64,000 nt of DNA from contig NW_008481797.1 of NCBI RefSeq assembly GCF_000365145.1, positions 1-64,000 on the forward strand, in the 5' to 3' direction. This document shows, one piece after another, positions 1-10,947 of this stretch. Position 1 is the first letter of the stretch. Every line of letters begins with the position of its first letter. The notes under the pieces were generated by a model that was not told the origin of the DNA, searched no databases, and worked only from the letters and a program-made list of their open reading frames with translations. Position numbers and translations under genes: made by a program. This stretch comes from Cyphellophora europaea CBS 101466 (taxonomy: Eukaryota; Ascomycota; Eurotiomycetes; Chaetothyriales; Cyphellophoraceae).

Positions 1-168
1 ACTTGAGGTCGGTGACTTGAGGTCGGTGACTTGAGGTCGGTGACTTGAGGCTGTACTCACAGAACCTTTGGTTCTCTGACGATCCACGGTTCCTTGAGGT
101 CGGTGACTTGAGGCTGTACTCATAGAACCGCTGGTTCTCTGACAATCTACGGTTCCTTGAGGTATGTT
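1..168. repeat. minisatellite, 14-bp and 63-bp units
   Basis: The window opens with three exact copies of acttgaggtcggtg (1-42). A 63-bp unit follows twice (43-105 and 106-168), each copy ending in the same short motif. The second copy has a few transitions. The TTGAGGT core resembles the arms of the palindromes found further right. No coding potential is seen. Confidence 0.85.
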
Positions 169-1050
169 GGTTACCTGACGCAGGTGTCTCAAGGTTGTAT
201 ATAATAAGCCCCTACTAACCCTCATCAGTCAATCTCTACCTTTATTATAATTCTCTAACAAGGGTTAATTTCTATCAATATCAGGTGTGCCTTTCTTTGT
301 TGTCTTACATTAGATATTTGGTAGAAGAGTGATCCTTGTACTAAGGATAGAAGCTTAGGTAATGCAAGGTGTGCTCTACTAGGTTAGCCATGCCGCAACT
401 AAATATCCCTCTACACCAGCCTAGGTATCACACTCCCCTAATCTAATCTATCTAATCAGGCCATTAGTCTATTCAAATAGGGCGTGTATATAATAACTGA
501 CCATATCTGTTTCAGCATTTAATAGATAATAGTGACCTTAGCTTGTGCTACACTATTGCATTATTAAGACAATAATCTATAGTATATAAGGAGGAGCCAA
601 CAAGGTCTATAGCTACTTTAGTTAGCAGCCCTAGTTATATTCCTCCCATAACAGTTAATTAATATAGACACTAGAGAAAAAGTGACGTGATGAGGTTGTA
701 ATGATCTTGAGCTACTGGAGGTGTTGTGGTTACTTGAGCAAGGTTCTCTGAGGTTGTAGTTAGTAAGTTCTTGCTACCTGATATGACCAAGTTGTGAGAG
801 GAGCTGTAGTTATATAGGCAAGGTTGTCCTTAATTGTACTATGGTTATCTGGTCAGAACCGGAAATAGGGTTCAGAGAGACATAGAATACTAGAGATGGG
901 GTACTTCTTTGTTAAATACCTAGAGTATGTAGGATACTTGAGGTTGGAGAGATTGTCCCGAGACATTGGGGCCTCTAGTAAGATAGTTGGTAGCAAGCCA
1001 AAGATATTGTCCCTACAGGAGCTAGTGATTCCTTCTTCCACAACAGACAG
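169..1050. other. gene-poor AT-rich stretch
   Basis: I see no supported gene here. Between 690 and 850 there are loose copies of the tgaggt / ggttacttgag motif that also occurs in the opening minisatellite and in the 51-bp palindromes, so this may be decayed repeat sequence. The short ORF at 853-1041 on the minus strand lies in a different frame from the remnant gene next to it and is not supported. Confidence 0.4.
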
Positions 1051-1659
1051 CTAATGGCCGGTGTAACAAGCCGCACCCTAAACAAAGACATCACTCCCTC
1101 TCATGGGCCATGAAACCACGTCATTGTCCACAACATCACCCTCCCAGTCAACTAGGTTCAACTTGTTCTTGGGACAGAGCGGGGCAGGAGGCCAGACCAG
1201 CTATTTACCAGATTTAGCACCTCGGGTCTCGCTGGGCATACGGGCAAGCAGGGCCTAGAAGTGCACCAGAATGTCGTACTTCATGTGCAAATCGTAGGCG
1301 TGGATGAACATTGGCGAGTCAAGGATATTAACAAACACTTGCTCGAGTAGAGTAAGGCTGCCTTTATCTTTAAGGGTGGCGGATATTGTCGCGGAGTACT
1401 CCTTAATATAGATGGCGATAGACGGGGCCTTTGAACTGTCCTTGTTGAGCTTGGGTAGGGCATAGCGCTCCCGACACATGTCAATGACTTCGCCCAAGCC
1501 GTTAGTAATCGCTCCGTCCGAGTCCACACAGCAGAGCAATTCAGCTGGAATAGGAGAGTCCTAGAAAGGGTCGCGAAGCGCTTCAGTGGCATTGTCTAGT
1601 GTGGAAGGGCGGTCGGCACCGGAGCCTAAAGGGCGCTCCGTGGAGGCACCGTTGGTCAT
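1051..1659 (-). pseudogene. unrecognised gene remnant
   Basis: From an ATG at 1659 the minus strand reads as one frame for about 200 codons (MTNGASTERPLG...). It is interrupted only by TAG codons, each explicable as CAG to TAG. The segment without stops, 1255-1539, has balanced amino-acid use and includes the run VIDMCRERYALPKLN. I do not recognise a domain. The start is chosen because the frame has its first in-frame ATG here and proline/serine-rich N-termini are common in fungal proteins. The downstream limit is only where the frame stops looking coding. All interruptions being TAG fits RIP-type CpA mutation rather than random drift. Confidence 0.5.
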
Positions 1660-2189
1660 GGTGGATAAGGATCTGTACAGGTAAGCGAGTCCCGAGACTC
1701 GGCAGCAGAAGGAGTCCACAGATAGAAGATGTGGCAATAAGTGGCAGGCTCACAGATTCTCTACGGCACATGTCTGTCAAGACTATTAAGGCCAGATTAA
1801 TGCATACCTAGTAAGGGAGAGTGTAGTAGCAGTGGAAAGAAAGAAAGACAGTTAAGCTAGGACTTCATATTATCAACGGCTACACTTACTACAAGGCTAC
1901 CTCCCCGATTATATATAATCTGACCTGTTAGATGGACCTTATATACCAAGCGCCAATCATAGGTGTATTGGTCTTTTTGTGTCAGGAACCTGGCATTGAC
2001 AGGTAGTCTTAGGTAACTGTCCTACCAGAATAGGAATGATTAATTACTTCTATTTGGGCTTCCTGTCTCTACTGCAGTAGTGCCATATGGGATCCTAGTC
2101 ATCCTCTACACAGATTATACAAGCTATAGTTGGAGCTTTAATACCCAGAGATATATATATAACCGGTTCTGGTTAGCATGATTAAGAAG

Positions 2190-2640
2190 GCACTTAAAGA
2201 CAAGACCTAATATAGACGTAGGTGCGTAGAGGGCCAGTAATAGCGTACAGTTGTAATAGTAGAGGGAATCTGTTTGTTGTTGGTCGCGCTAGCATTTATA
2301 CTACCGTTGGATACAAATGATAACATAGGCGTTTGGTGTTGACCCCAGACAGTCGGCTCTCTTACCATTTCCAAAAAGGGGTCGTGCCTTGAGCTGGACC
2401 TTAACAGACACTTGAATATATTTCGACCACTAGGCATCATCGGCAAGCCACGCTTTAACTATGCTACTACCAAGTCCCAGTCTGTCCCTGGATTGCTTAT
2501 CCTTGGTAGTCATACCGGATATATCCTTGAGGATAGGAGGGTCAAGGGCCAAGGCATCAGTAGAGGCCAGGTTATCTTCTGCCCACTAACCTGACACTAG
2601 TACGCCTCCTCTACCGGGGCTGTTTTGTATTTTCATAGTT
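2190..2640 (-). pseudogene. unrecognised gene remnant
   Basis: The minus strand reads through with a codon pattern typical of protein (the stretch around 2,450-2,600 gives ALALDPPILKDISGMTTKDK), with TAG at three or more sites where Gln is plausible. No ATG is clear and no domain is recognised. It lies next to the palindrome at 2663-2713, which separates it from the plus-strand remnant that follows, so the two are probably separate, divergent genes. Confidence 0.4.
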
Positions 2641-2662
2641 CGGACCCGAAAGGTACTGGGAA

Positions 2663-2713
2663 CCTCAGGTAACAAATTCGGTTGAGTCAATGGGGTCTAT
2701 TGGTTTCCTGAGG
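2663..2713. repeat. 51-bp palindromic repeat, copy A
   Basis: The left arm is CCTCAGGTAAC and the right arm GTTTCCTGAGG, separated by 29 bp. It sits between two divergent gene remnants. The same architecture, with identical overall length and variable centre, recurs at 10,386, 13,651, 23,371, 25,944 and 31,258. Confidence 0.75.
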
Positions 2714-2980
2714 AGCTATCTTCAATCGCAGTACCCCTAACCCTATCGCTTTGCAGCACAAAAGTTTTGCCTAGGCAAGCCTTAGCCTTTGTTAACAGCG
2801 TGCTGGTCTTGGCTAAGTTGTAACCATATAACCAGCCACGTTCACCTTCCAACCATCTCAATATCACCGCGGGCTAGGTATACCGAAACCGGACACACGC
2901 TTAACAGTGTGCGTCTATAGTCAACACTCCAGCCCAATATACCATTGTACAGCGCGACGGCGGCGTCACCGCTATCAACA

Positions 2981-4090
2981 GGTGCCCTAAGCCCTCTACA
3001 GGTAGAGATCCACGAGCAGGTGTACCACAGCTATTTCAAAGGCATGACTCACTAGGTGCGGATTTGCAAAACGCGTGAGGAGGAGCGGTCGCTGCTGACT
3101 GACAGTACAAATCTACCGGTACATTCCTGCGCGGTAAAGGCTGTCAGGGGTAGCATCACTAACCACTGACGCCAGTTCTAGCCACCGCTGCTAAATGTCT
3201 CGAGAACTGTGCGCAACAAGGCACTGCCGATCTTCCGCGCCCAGCAGCGCCGCACCTCTCATGTCCAACTGACACTCGCTGACACATACACATCACTGCG
3301 ACCGATCAAGCGTCCGCTGATTACCCCACTGACCAGTCGCGTGCGAAAGATCGTCATCCAGCATCACAACGTCAACTTTATTCTCTTGACACAGTTCCCT
3401 GTCCTTTAAGAGATTGTCATTCAAACGGACCGACCACTGACGCTCGACAGGCAAAGACAGACACCGGCACAGGCGTGGCATCGCATGGACGAGGAGAATG
3501 ACCGCATCACGAATGGCATCATCCAGGCCATCTTCTACGGCCGGTTTAGCACGGCTCGTCTCCAGCAGGGCTACCGTTTACTTTGGGCCTCCGCAGCCCT
3601 GCCCACACTACCCCAAGTCAGGCTAGTGCATCAAGTAACATAGATCCCAGCCAGCGTCATCATCATGGCCTACCTCAGCGGCGATCAATTTCCTCCACAG
3701 GAGTAGGAGGCGCAGGTCAAGGTTAACATTCTGCGGTCCAAGCTCGTCACATCGGACGAACAGCCAGACGCCGCAAGGGTAATACTGCACTTTTATACGT
3801 CACAGGATAAACTCGTCAGAAGCCTGCCGCTGGCAATATGTACAACACACCAGAGGCTGCTGGAGCAGGCCTATCAGGGGTATACACCAGGCCCGGGCCG
3901 GGCGAGCGCTCTCCCTCATCTGCACATAAGCTTTAGCGTAAATAGTTTAGGTGTATACCTTCACAACCCAGCCATGTTTCCAATATTCCTGCGCTGTGTA
4001 CAGGATCAGTGGCTACTAAATAGTCAGCGTGGGTTTAACATTCAGGTTCAAGAGAATAAGCCAGTTCTTGGAGGAGAAGATCAGGAATAA
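2981..4090 (+). pseudogene. unrecognised gene remnant
   Basis: A single plus-strand frame runs for about 370 codons with seven or so stops (TAG, TGA, TAA), mostly at sites where Gln or Arg would be expected. Clear coding stretches include RPLITPLTSRVRKIVIQ near 3,300 and HISFSVNSLGVYLHNPAMF near 3,940. The frame begins just after a possible 3' splice site (ACAG at 2980) and ends at TAA 4088-4090. It converges on the large minus-strand gene that ends at 4,217. I do not recognise the family. It may have been a neighbour or partner of that large gene. Confidence 0.5.
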
Positions 4091-4216
4091 GGAATACTAG
4101 GACCCACAGACAACAGGGACTTCATTGCATAGATACTGATCCATAGCCAAGTCCCGCCCAATTTAACACCATGGTCACAACACTCCTACCAATACTAGCA
4201 ATACAATAGGGCAGAA

Positions 4217-7200
4217 CTATATAAGATAATGTTTACCCTGCTCAATCTCAGCGAGAAACGTGCGGAACTTATCGTGTCCATAGTTAAGGTAGTCAGGATA
4301 GGGAGGTGGCGGGCGGTTAGTGACCTGACCGTTGCCAAAGACAAACCCCGTCAAGGACTCAATAGACGACCACCACTTTCGCTGGCCATCCTTAGTCTTA
4401 GACACCAGGCAGCCGCTGGACACGTCAGGGTAGAGGATAACAGCGTGCCACCACACAACAACATACATAAGGACACAGTGCCAGGTCAAGTTCAGCATCA
4501 GATCATGCTCAACCACCAACGAAACCCGTTGCACAAGGGCTCAGTAGGGGAGGTTCTCAAAGAAGCGGCACCTTAACACACTCTTGCTGTGCTTCGCGTG
4601 GACCGGTGTGTTAAAGAACAGCCACTCCACAAAGGTCACCAGGTCCCGACTATAGACACGATTACCCGACACCAGATATAGAGTACAGCCAAACGCGGCC
4701 TCACATTACTCCGGCTAGAATTAGAACACTTCTTTGTTAAGGTTGGTCTAGAGTGCCGCGGGGTCAGTCTCATTACGGAGAAGATAGAGGCAGTCACAAC
4801 AGAACTACCGCGCACAGATATAGGCGGCAACAAAGAGGAACAGTCAAGTACTGTTAACACTCAGGGAGGCGATCTGATCAGGGCGGAGGTAGTTAAGGCA
4901 CATGCCAACATGGTCAACCGACTCCGTAACCAGACGGCCCTGAATACAGTGCCATCTAATAATACGAGTGCTCAGCCCGAGCATGGCATCCGCTACCTCG
5001 GGCTTGAAGCATAGACAACCCCAGTCAACAATATCTGGCCACCACGGGTAGCCATAGCGAGGCACAGAGAGGGAGAAAGCCATACCCCTTGCCTGACTAT
5101 GCTGGTCTGGCGTCTTAACAAGGTCAGGCTAGAGGACAGGGTCGCTTCTCATATAGCAGCTAAGGAAGCGGCGGATACACGTGAGTAACACAACTATCAG
5201 ATGGCTCTAGGGCAGCTAGATGCTGTCCTTAGGGCTGATAGCTGAAACTTTCTCTAGGCAGGAGGTAAACTTGTCCATGTTGCCAAGGATATAGTCTATA
5301 TACCTGGTTGAAAGGATGGGCCAGATGTGTGTTGGATGCTTACTGCCATTCGGTGCTGTGTGTTGCTGTTGCGGTGGTAGGGTTATCCTTGAGGGTGATT
5401 GTTAACCATAGGCACTGCTACCATGGTCGGTATGGTTGTTATTGCTATTATTATCCTTACTCTTGTCACTATTGTTGAAGAATGAATCACAGGACGGGGG
5501 AGGTGAAGGTGACAGTAACAGTAAGGTGGCTTCGGCAGTTATTACCTGGGCGAGTATGGCCTTAAACATAGTCCAGGTAACACACACCTCCATCCGAATG
5601 CTGTAGCTCTTATTTCGACTGTCCGTGTGATTCTTCTAGAGGCGCTCTTTACTAAGACAGTAGCTACACACAAGGCAGTCCCAGCTCTTCTAGTAGCTAA
5701 CCTTTTGGCTGTGGACAAGGGACTGCCATGTCCGTTAATCAGCCGCCAGGTTAACCAGATCTGGAGCCTCAAAGGTATAGACTCTAGAGGTGTCGTCAAC
5801 TTTCTTGATATCGCTGTATGCCTGAAAGTAGAGAACCCCACTGTTGTGAAGTTTAGACAACAAAGGAGGAACCAGTGTTATACACGCGGCCTCTCCTAGA
5901 AAGGCAGGAGTGTAAAGTCAAACTGTCCCTTTGTGTGTACCAAAGCTAAAGTCATGGATAGAGTGGCGGATGGTTTAAAGGCAGCAGCGTCGCCATATGT
6001 AGACGATGGTGGTGTGCTTTCCCGGGACTCCACTGTAGTTAAATATATGCTGGGTATCATTGCGAGGGCCAGGAGGGCACATCTCATGGCTAATGTCTAC
6101 CATAAGATTGGTCATGTGGTTGACATTCAGAACTTGATAGAGGATATTATCTCTCTAGCTCTACAGTACTGTGCCGAGCGAGCCAGTATTCTTGTACTCA
6201 AGTTTTGTGCCCTTCACATTAAAGAGAAGGAAGCAGTCCTCAAACATATGGAGACCAGCCAGAGACAAGGTAATCTTAGACTTTAGTGTGGTCTAGAAGC
6301 GCTCTATATCCCTACCTGTAACAGGATAATGAGCGTTGGTGTGATGGTAGCCTGTACTCTGATTGGCTCTAAAGGACTTGAGGTAAGCAGCGCCCGAGTT
6401 TCGCTGGGCCATTTCTTGACTGGCAGGAAGATGCTGGGTATAGTTTGCTGGATAGACTGCCTCAAGGGTAGGAAGGAGGGCTTTATTAACAAAGTAGGCT
6501 ACTTGTAGACTGGTTAAGAAGGGTGAGGTGGCCTTGACATCTGTAATCAGCTGTGGGAAGCAAATGAAAAGAGTTGCATGACTCTCAAATCCCTTTACCT
6601 GGCTAATATTATAGTGTGGAATTTCGCGGGGTGGACGATGGGTGGTGTGAGTTTGACTGGCTGTATCCTGAAAGGTAACCTTAATCTGATGATGCTGGTC
6701 CAGTTGTAGTGTGTGAGCAGGTTGATAGGTAAGTGTAATACAGATTCCCTGTCTAAATACCTTGGCTGTGTGAGTAACTCTAATAATACTGTCCACATCA
6801 TATACTAACTCAGGCTTAACATTAGGCTTCACTTTTGTGGCCTTGTAATGAAGACAGACATGTGGAGGTGGCGCCTCAGATACACTAGGGTCGATACCAC
6901 AGAACAACCGGCGGAGATCAACAGCCCTAGGGGTAGATAAGAGAGCGATCTCTTGTGGGACCGGAAAGCTAGAGCTCTTGAGACTAAAGTTTGAGCTTGG
7001 GAGGTTCCAGTGGGTATAGGTAGTTCGGAAGGGTGCGTGAGCACTATAGCCTTTGGTCTTGGACTTTTGGGCCTTGGTGTGGTCAGCATGGGCACGATTA
7101 TATGCAGCCACACTACAACTTTGACGGCTAGTGTTGGTAAAGAGCTAATAGATAAATTTGGCTGTCTGCCTGATTGTCGCAGGATTGTCAGAAGGTGGAG

Positions 7201-7847
7201 GGAGGTCCTGGGCGTTCAGGGCGCCACTCACTCGCTCGTCAGGATCAAAGCCTCGTCTGGCAGGACAAAAGTTATCATCGCTATCAGCGGCCGATGATAT
7301 GGACGAGATGGTCTGACCAAGGTCTGATAGGGTGCCAGGAATAGTGTCATCATCTGACAGAAAGTTGTACTCTATATACTCTTTATCTGGAGGGCTTGTA
7401 GGGGGAATAGTTGCGGTCTGAATTGGTAAAATAGGACGCCTCTCCTGTGTCATAGGTTGCTGCGGTGGGGCCCGAGTACTAGTAGCTCTGGTGCTGGGTG
7501 CCTTGCTAGGAGGGTGTGTTGGTGGCGCTGGTGGAGGTGTAGTGTACTCCATGTTAGAGTCCTCTTTAGAGCTGAAGTACTGGGTTTGACGGACTTGACG
7601 CTTGGATAAACGAGGTTCGCCACTAGAGGATAGAGGGCCAGGGCGCTTGGTACTGGAGCCGGTTGTCTTGGCTGATTCTGATGGCGGTCTGCGGGAGCTA
7701 GCAGTGGTAATGGGGGGCTGGGCAGATAGTCTTGAAAGAGCCTGACAGACAGTTTGGGTGGGAACACAGTGGTCAAGAAGGCGCCAGTTATGGCCTGGTG
7801 CTGGAAAGCGAGGGAACAGTGTGTGAAGTGAAGGTTTGCTAACAGCC
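4217..7847 (-). pseudogene. large uncharacterised fungal protein family, copy 1
   Basis: One minus-strand frame spans about 1,210 codons, with roughly 23 internal stops: about 14 TAG, 6 TAA and 3 TGA. Two long open pieces remain (7145-7552 and 6293-7111). The N-terminus is Pro/Ser/Thr-rich. Next comes a region ending ATLFICFPQLITDVKAT, then VYIWRRCCL (near 5,980), a finger-like CLVCSYC...H segment near 5,670, and VPRYGYPWWPDIVDWGCL near 5,050. This order matches a large (over 1,000 aa), multi-copy protein family I know from Pezizomycotina genomes, which has no function I can state. A second, far more RIP-mutated copy lies at 35.7-38.1 kb. The upstream exon limit is a likely AACAG acceptor with branch GCTAACT; the true first exon is not resolved. 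Confidence 0.6.
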
Positions 7848-8518
7848 CTGTTATTGAGTTAGCAAGTTCTGGTATTTATATTTCAGGAGGGTCTAGAGGA
7901 GTTTACGATTATGGGTGGCCCTGGTGAGGCCTATGTGCATGCTGGGTGATGGCAGCCTCAAGTTGGGAAGGGGCCGTAGATATGTCGAAGCTTGGGATGG
8001 AAAAGGTAGAGAGTAGGGCTAGACTCGGGTATGTAGGAAAATAGTTACAGAGGAGGCAAGGAGGCATTGGCCCAACGAGAATGTAGCACAGACAGCTTTA
8101 TAGGACTCCAACTGTCCAAAGATCAACCTAACTAACACCCAATCAGCGGGGGAGGGCTGCTCTTTGACCGCCTAGTCAGATCAGCCAGGCTGAGCAGATC
8201 AAGGCCAATTGGCAGCCGATATGACACGTCAACCTGTGGCCATGGCTAGGATGGTGAACCTAGTGTGCTATCTAGAGCTGGGGTGGGGGGTCTAGATACA
8301 ATGGCCCTAAGATTGCAACCCTAGGCCTAAACAGAATCAGAGGTAATTTCAGGGGGTAATAGTGTAGGGGATGCTCTAATCCCTGTACGTCTCTAGACAC
8401 GGGTATTGAATTGAGTGGGATAGTCATTGGTAAGGCCTGAAGGCTGCTGTTAACTTTATACTTAGATGGATGTTAAAATAGAGGGTTACGCAAACCAATA
8501 CTTCGCACTGGAGCCTAT
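7848..8518. other. intergenic, no gene seen
   Basis: This stretch separates two minus-strand remnants and should hold the promoter of the large gene that ends at 4,217. I see no open frame with coding character and no palindrome copy. A short GT-rich tract near 8,280 is the only compositional oddity. Confidence 0.4.
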
Positions 8519-9750
8519 CTACTGCGCTGACAACGATGACAACCGCAGATCGTGTGTGTCAATGATCTTGTGCTAGAGGCGAAGGGTCTGCTTAGTATCG
8601 GTAGCGCTATAGTGTCTACCACAGTTCGGCTCTTTGTAGTGTTCACTGAGTTCGTGAAGGCTGAGGGCCGTCAAGGTATCCTGTATAACTGCAACGATAT
8701 CCTGGAGGTTGATGTTAACCATACATCGCATATCCTTAACGAGCTTCCACTTATCTTTAAGCTCTTTCTTGAACTTCTGCTAGCGCCTGCGCACGATCTG
8801 TAGGTCTGCAGCCTCTTCTTTAGATAGTGCCTTTGCTTCCGTGTGGTCTAGAGGTGTTAGAGCAGACAGGCCGAGAAAGGGTATCTCAACATCCATCCAG
8901 GACGTGTGGTTATCTCTATAGGCAGCAACTTGAGCGGCCAGGCTTGCACAGTCCTTATCGTTCAGCGAGCGCGAAGAGACTGCGGGCAAGCCTGTGGGCA
9001 CAACAACACCAGTAGGAACGGAAGCGGCCACTGGCACCGGCACTGGCAGGCCCGATGCTTGTTGCGCGGCTGCAGCCTCTTTAGCCTGTTGTGCCACCAG
9101 CTTGGCCTTAGCCTCTCTACACGCTTCCTCCCAACTCTTCCGTATTCTTGAGCCGGGCAGTAACAGACAACCGGAATCAGCCAACCATTTATGGTTGTTG
9201 GCCATTCCACAGCCAACCACAATGAGGAAGCCATGGCACTAGATCTTCGCGACCATTATATCAGCAAGCGCGGCCCTGAGCTCGGCGAGCGGCACGCACT
9301 CTGGCACGCTGGACCGCTGTTCGTGACAACGTGACTAATCGTCCGCAGGAAAGTAGAGGGAGGTCAAGGTGTGCACTTCATGGGTGTAGTATGCCGCGTT
9401 ACCATAGAGCTTGCGCTTACACTCCATGGTCAAGTTAGGGATGTAGGCGTGCTTAATAACTTTAAGCTGTCGCGTGGCCACAGGCGTAGGGAGGTTGTTG
9501 TGTAGCTGCTGTGTGATAGCCACCTCAGTGATATTGCGATAGTTGTCTTTGTTGGCCTTGATATTAACGGTAATGGTGCGATAGGAAGGCCTGCTGAGGT
9601 CCCATGCCTTGATGTGAGTGACTAATGCCTCACGGTGGCGCTTCTGCTTCTACTGGGTAACGGTCGGCGGTAGATGTGGGATTTTACAGTGTAGCTGTAG
9701 TGTAGGGGCGGAAGGGAGACTTAGGAGGTTAGAGGGTGAGAGAGTGAGGG
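8519..9750 (-). pseudogene. unrecognised gene remnant with Ala/Gln-rich linker
   Basis: A single minus frame runs about 410 codons with stops mostly TAG. Fragments include KVIKHAYIPNLTMECKRKLY (near 9,430) and a predicted coiled or linker region, AKAKLVAQQAKEAAAAQQ (near 9,090), followed by an Ala/Val/Pro-rich stretch and a charged C-terminal part (KFKKELKDKWKLVKDM). No catalytic motif is recognised. The many plus-strand and other minus-strand ORFs over 8,800-9,240 are shadows of this frame. The start codon is not resolved; an ATG near 9,770 would need a splice or frame change. Confidence 0.5.
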
Positions 9751-9965
9751 AGTTGAGGTATTGGGTGGCATTGTTGATAGATAATTACTTATGGTGTCAG
9801 AGGTGGTTAAAAGTAGGACACAGGATGTGATAGAGCTACTGGAGGTCTAGATCGCGCCATAATTAGCAGTTGTGTCTAGAGCACAGAAAAAGGGCAGCTC
9901 ACAGGGATCTATTGCCGCGAGCACAGATGCAAAGGCTGTGTTATAGGCTGCGGTCTTTGAGATAC

Positions 9966-10360
9966 TCACTGCTGTACACTCAACGACAACATCATAAAGC
10001 TAAACTTGCATGATAGTGACAAAGCCACTACCACTGTGTCGGTCGTTTGCGTTGTGGGGGATATGGAACTGCGTGGCAAGCTGGTGAACTTTGGCTTTTG
10101 CTGGTGTGCCTGTATTATCAAGCAGCTGTAGCAGCTCTCTCTTGAACAGAGAACAAGGGGGCGGCAGTTTGGTGTCCATAGTTTATCACGCATGACAGGC
10201 ACGGGGATGTAGCGTGGAAGTTGTCAAGAATCAAAAGAGGTTGGTTAAGGGGGCAGGGTAGAAGAGATATGCGCGGTAGAAAGAGTATGGTCTGGAGGCC
10301 TAGGCACAACGCGCCAAGGGTTTGTGCTAAGACTGCCTGGATTTGTGTGTTCACAACAAC
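9966..10360 (-). pseudogene. possible short gene remnant
   Basis: Two overlapping minus-strand frames stay open across this stretch and neither shows a recognised domain. The position, directly upstream of a palindrome (10,386) and divergent from the JmjC gene, would suit a small gene. The coding evidence is weak and a spacer is equally possible. Confidence 0.25.
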
Positions 10361-10385
10361 CAGGGTGACTTGTTAAGGCAGGTAT

Positions 10386-10436
10386 ACTCAAGTAACAATT
10401 TTGTGACACGAATGGTTGATTATATGTTACCTGAGG
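10386..10436. repeat. 51-bp palindromic repeat, copy B
   Basis: Arms ACTCAAGTAAC and GTTACCTGAGG, 29-bp centre. It lies about 510 bp upstream of the JmjC gene start, in the spacer between divergent remnants. The one-base change in the left arm (G to A) is a transition of the RIP type. Confidence 0.8.
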
Positions 10437-10947
10437 AATAGGCACAGGCTGGTGTAAAGGCAATGTATATGGCCGGCCAATCAGCGGATGCTGTAGCTTG
10501 GCATATTTTAAAGGGGCAGTCCGCTTAAGAAGTTGCGCTAAGCCTTCACAAGCCACCTGCACTAAACGCGTTGGTGTGTTGATTGCTATCACCATTTTAT
10601 CCTTGGTTCGCAAGGGTAGAGAAGTGTGTTTGGTACTGTTCCTGCTTTATATTGGCATACATCAGTGTTGTTTTCTTCTTGGTTGCGTTGGTATTACCGC
10701 CCTCAACGCGAAGTTCTCCTTTTGGGTTCAGCCTGACCTGTAGAGCCTTTTGGCTATCCGCGCTAGAGTAGCCGAATCCCTATTGTCCTCCAGCGCCGCC
10801 ACAGCCCTCCACCCTCTCGTGTCCTCCACCCTGCCTTAATTGTCTACCTTAATATATCACGTCTGAAGCCGCAGCTCTACTTTCCCTGCGCTAACCACAG
10901 CTGCATGCCTCCCATCTGTTGCTCGCCGCGGGTAGTGACCGGTACTG

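Noticed and set aside
1..168. Telomere or CRISPR-like array
   Set aside because: The unit is not a telomeric repeat and there are no spaced repeats with unique spacers; it is a plain minisatellite in a eukaryotic genome.
4229..4576. 115-codon plus-strand ORF
   Set aside because: Opposite to the motif-bearing large minus-strand gene; a shadow.
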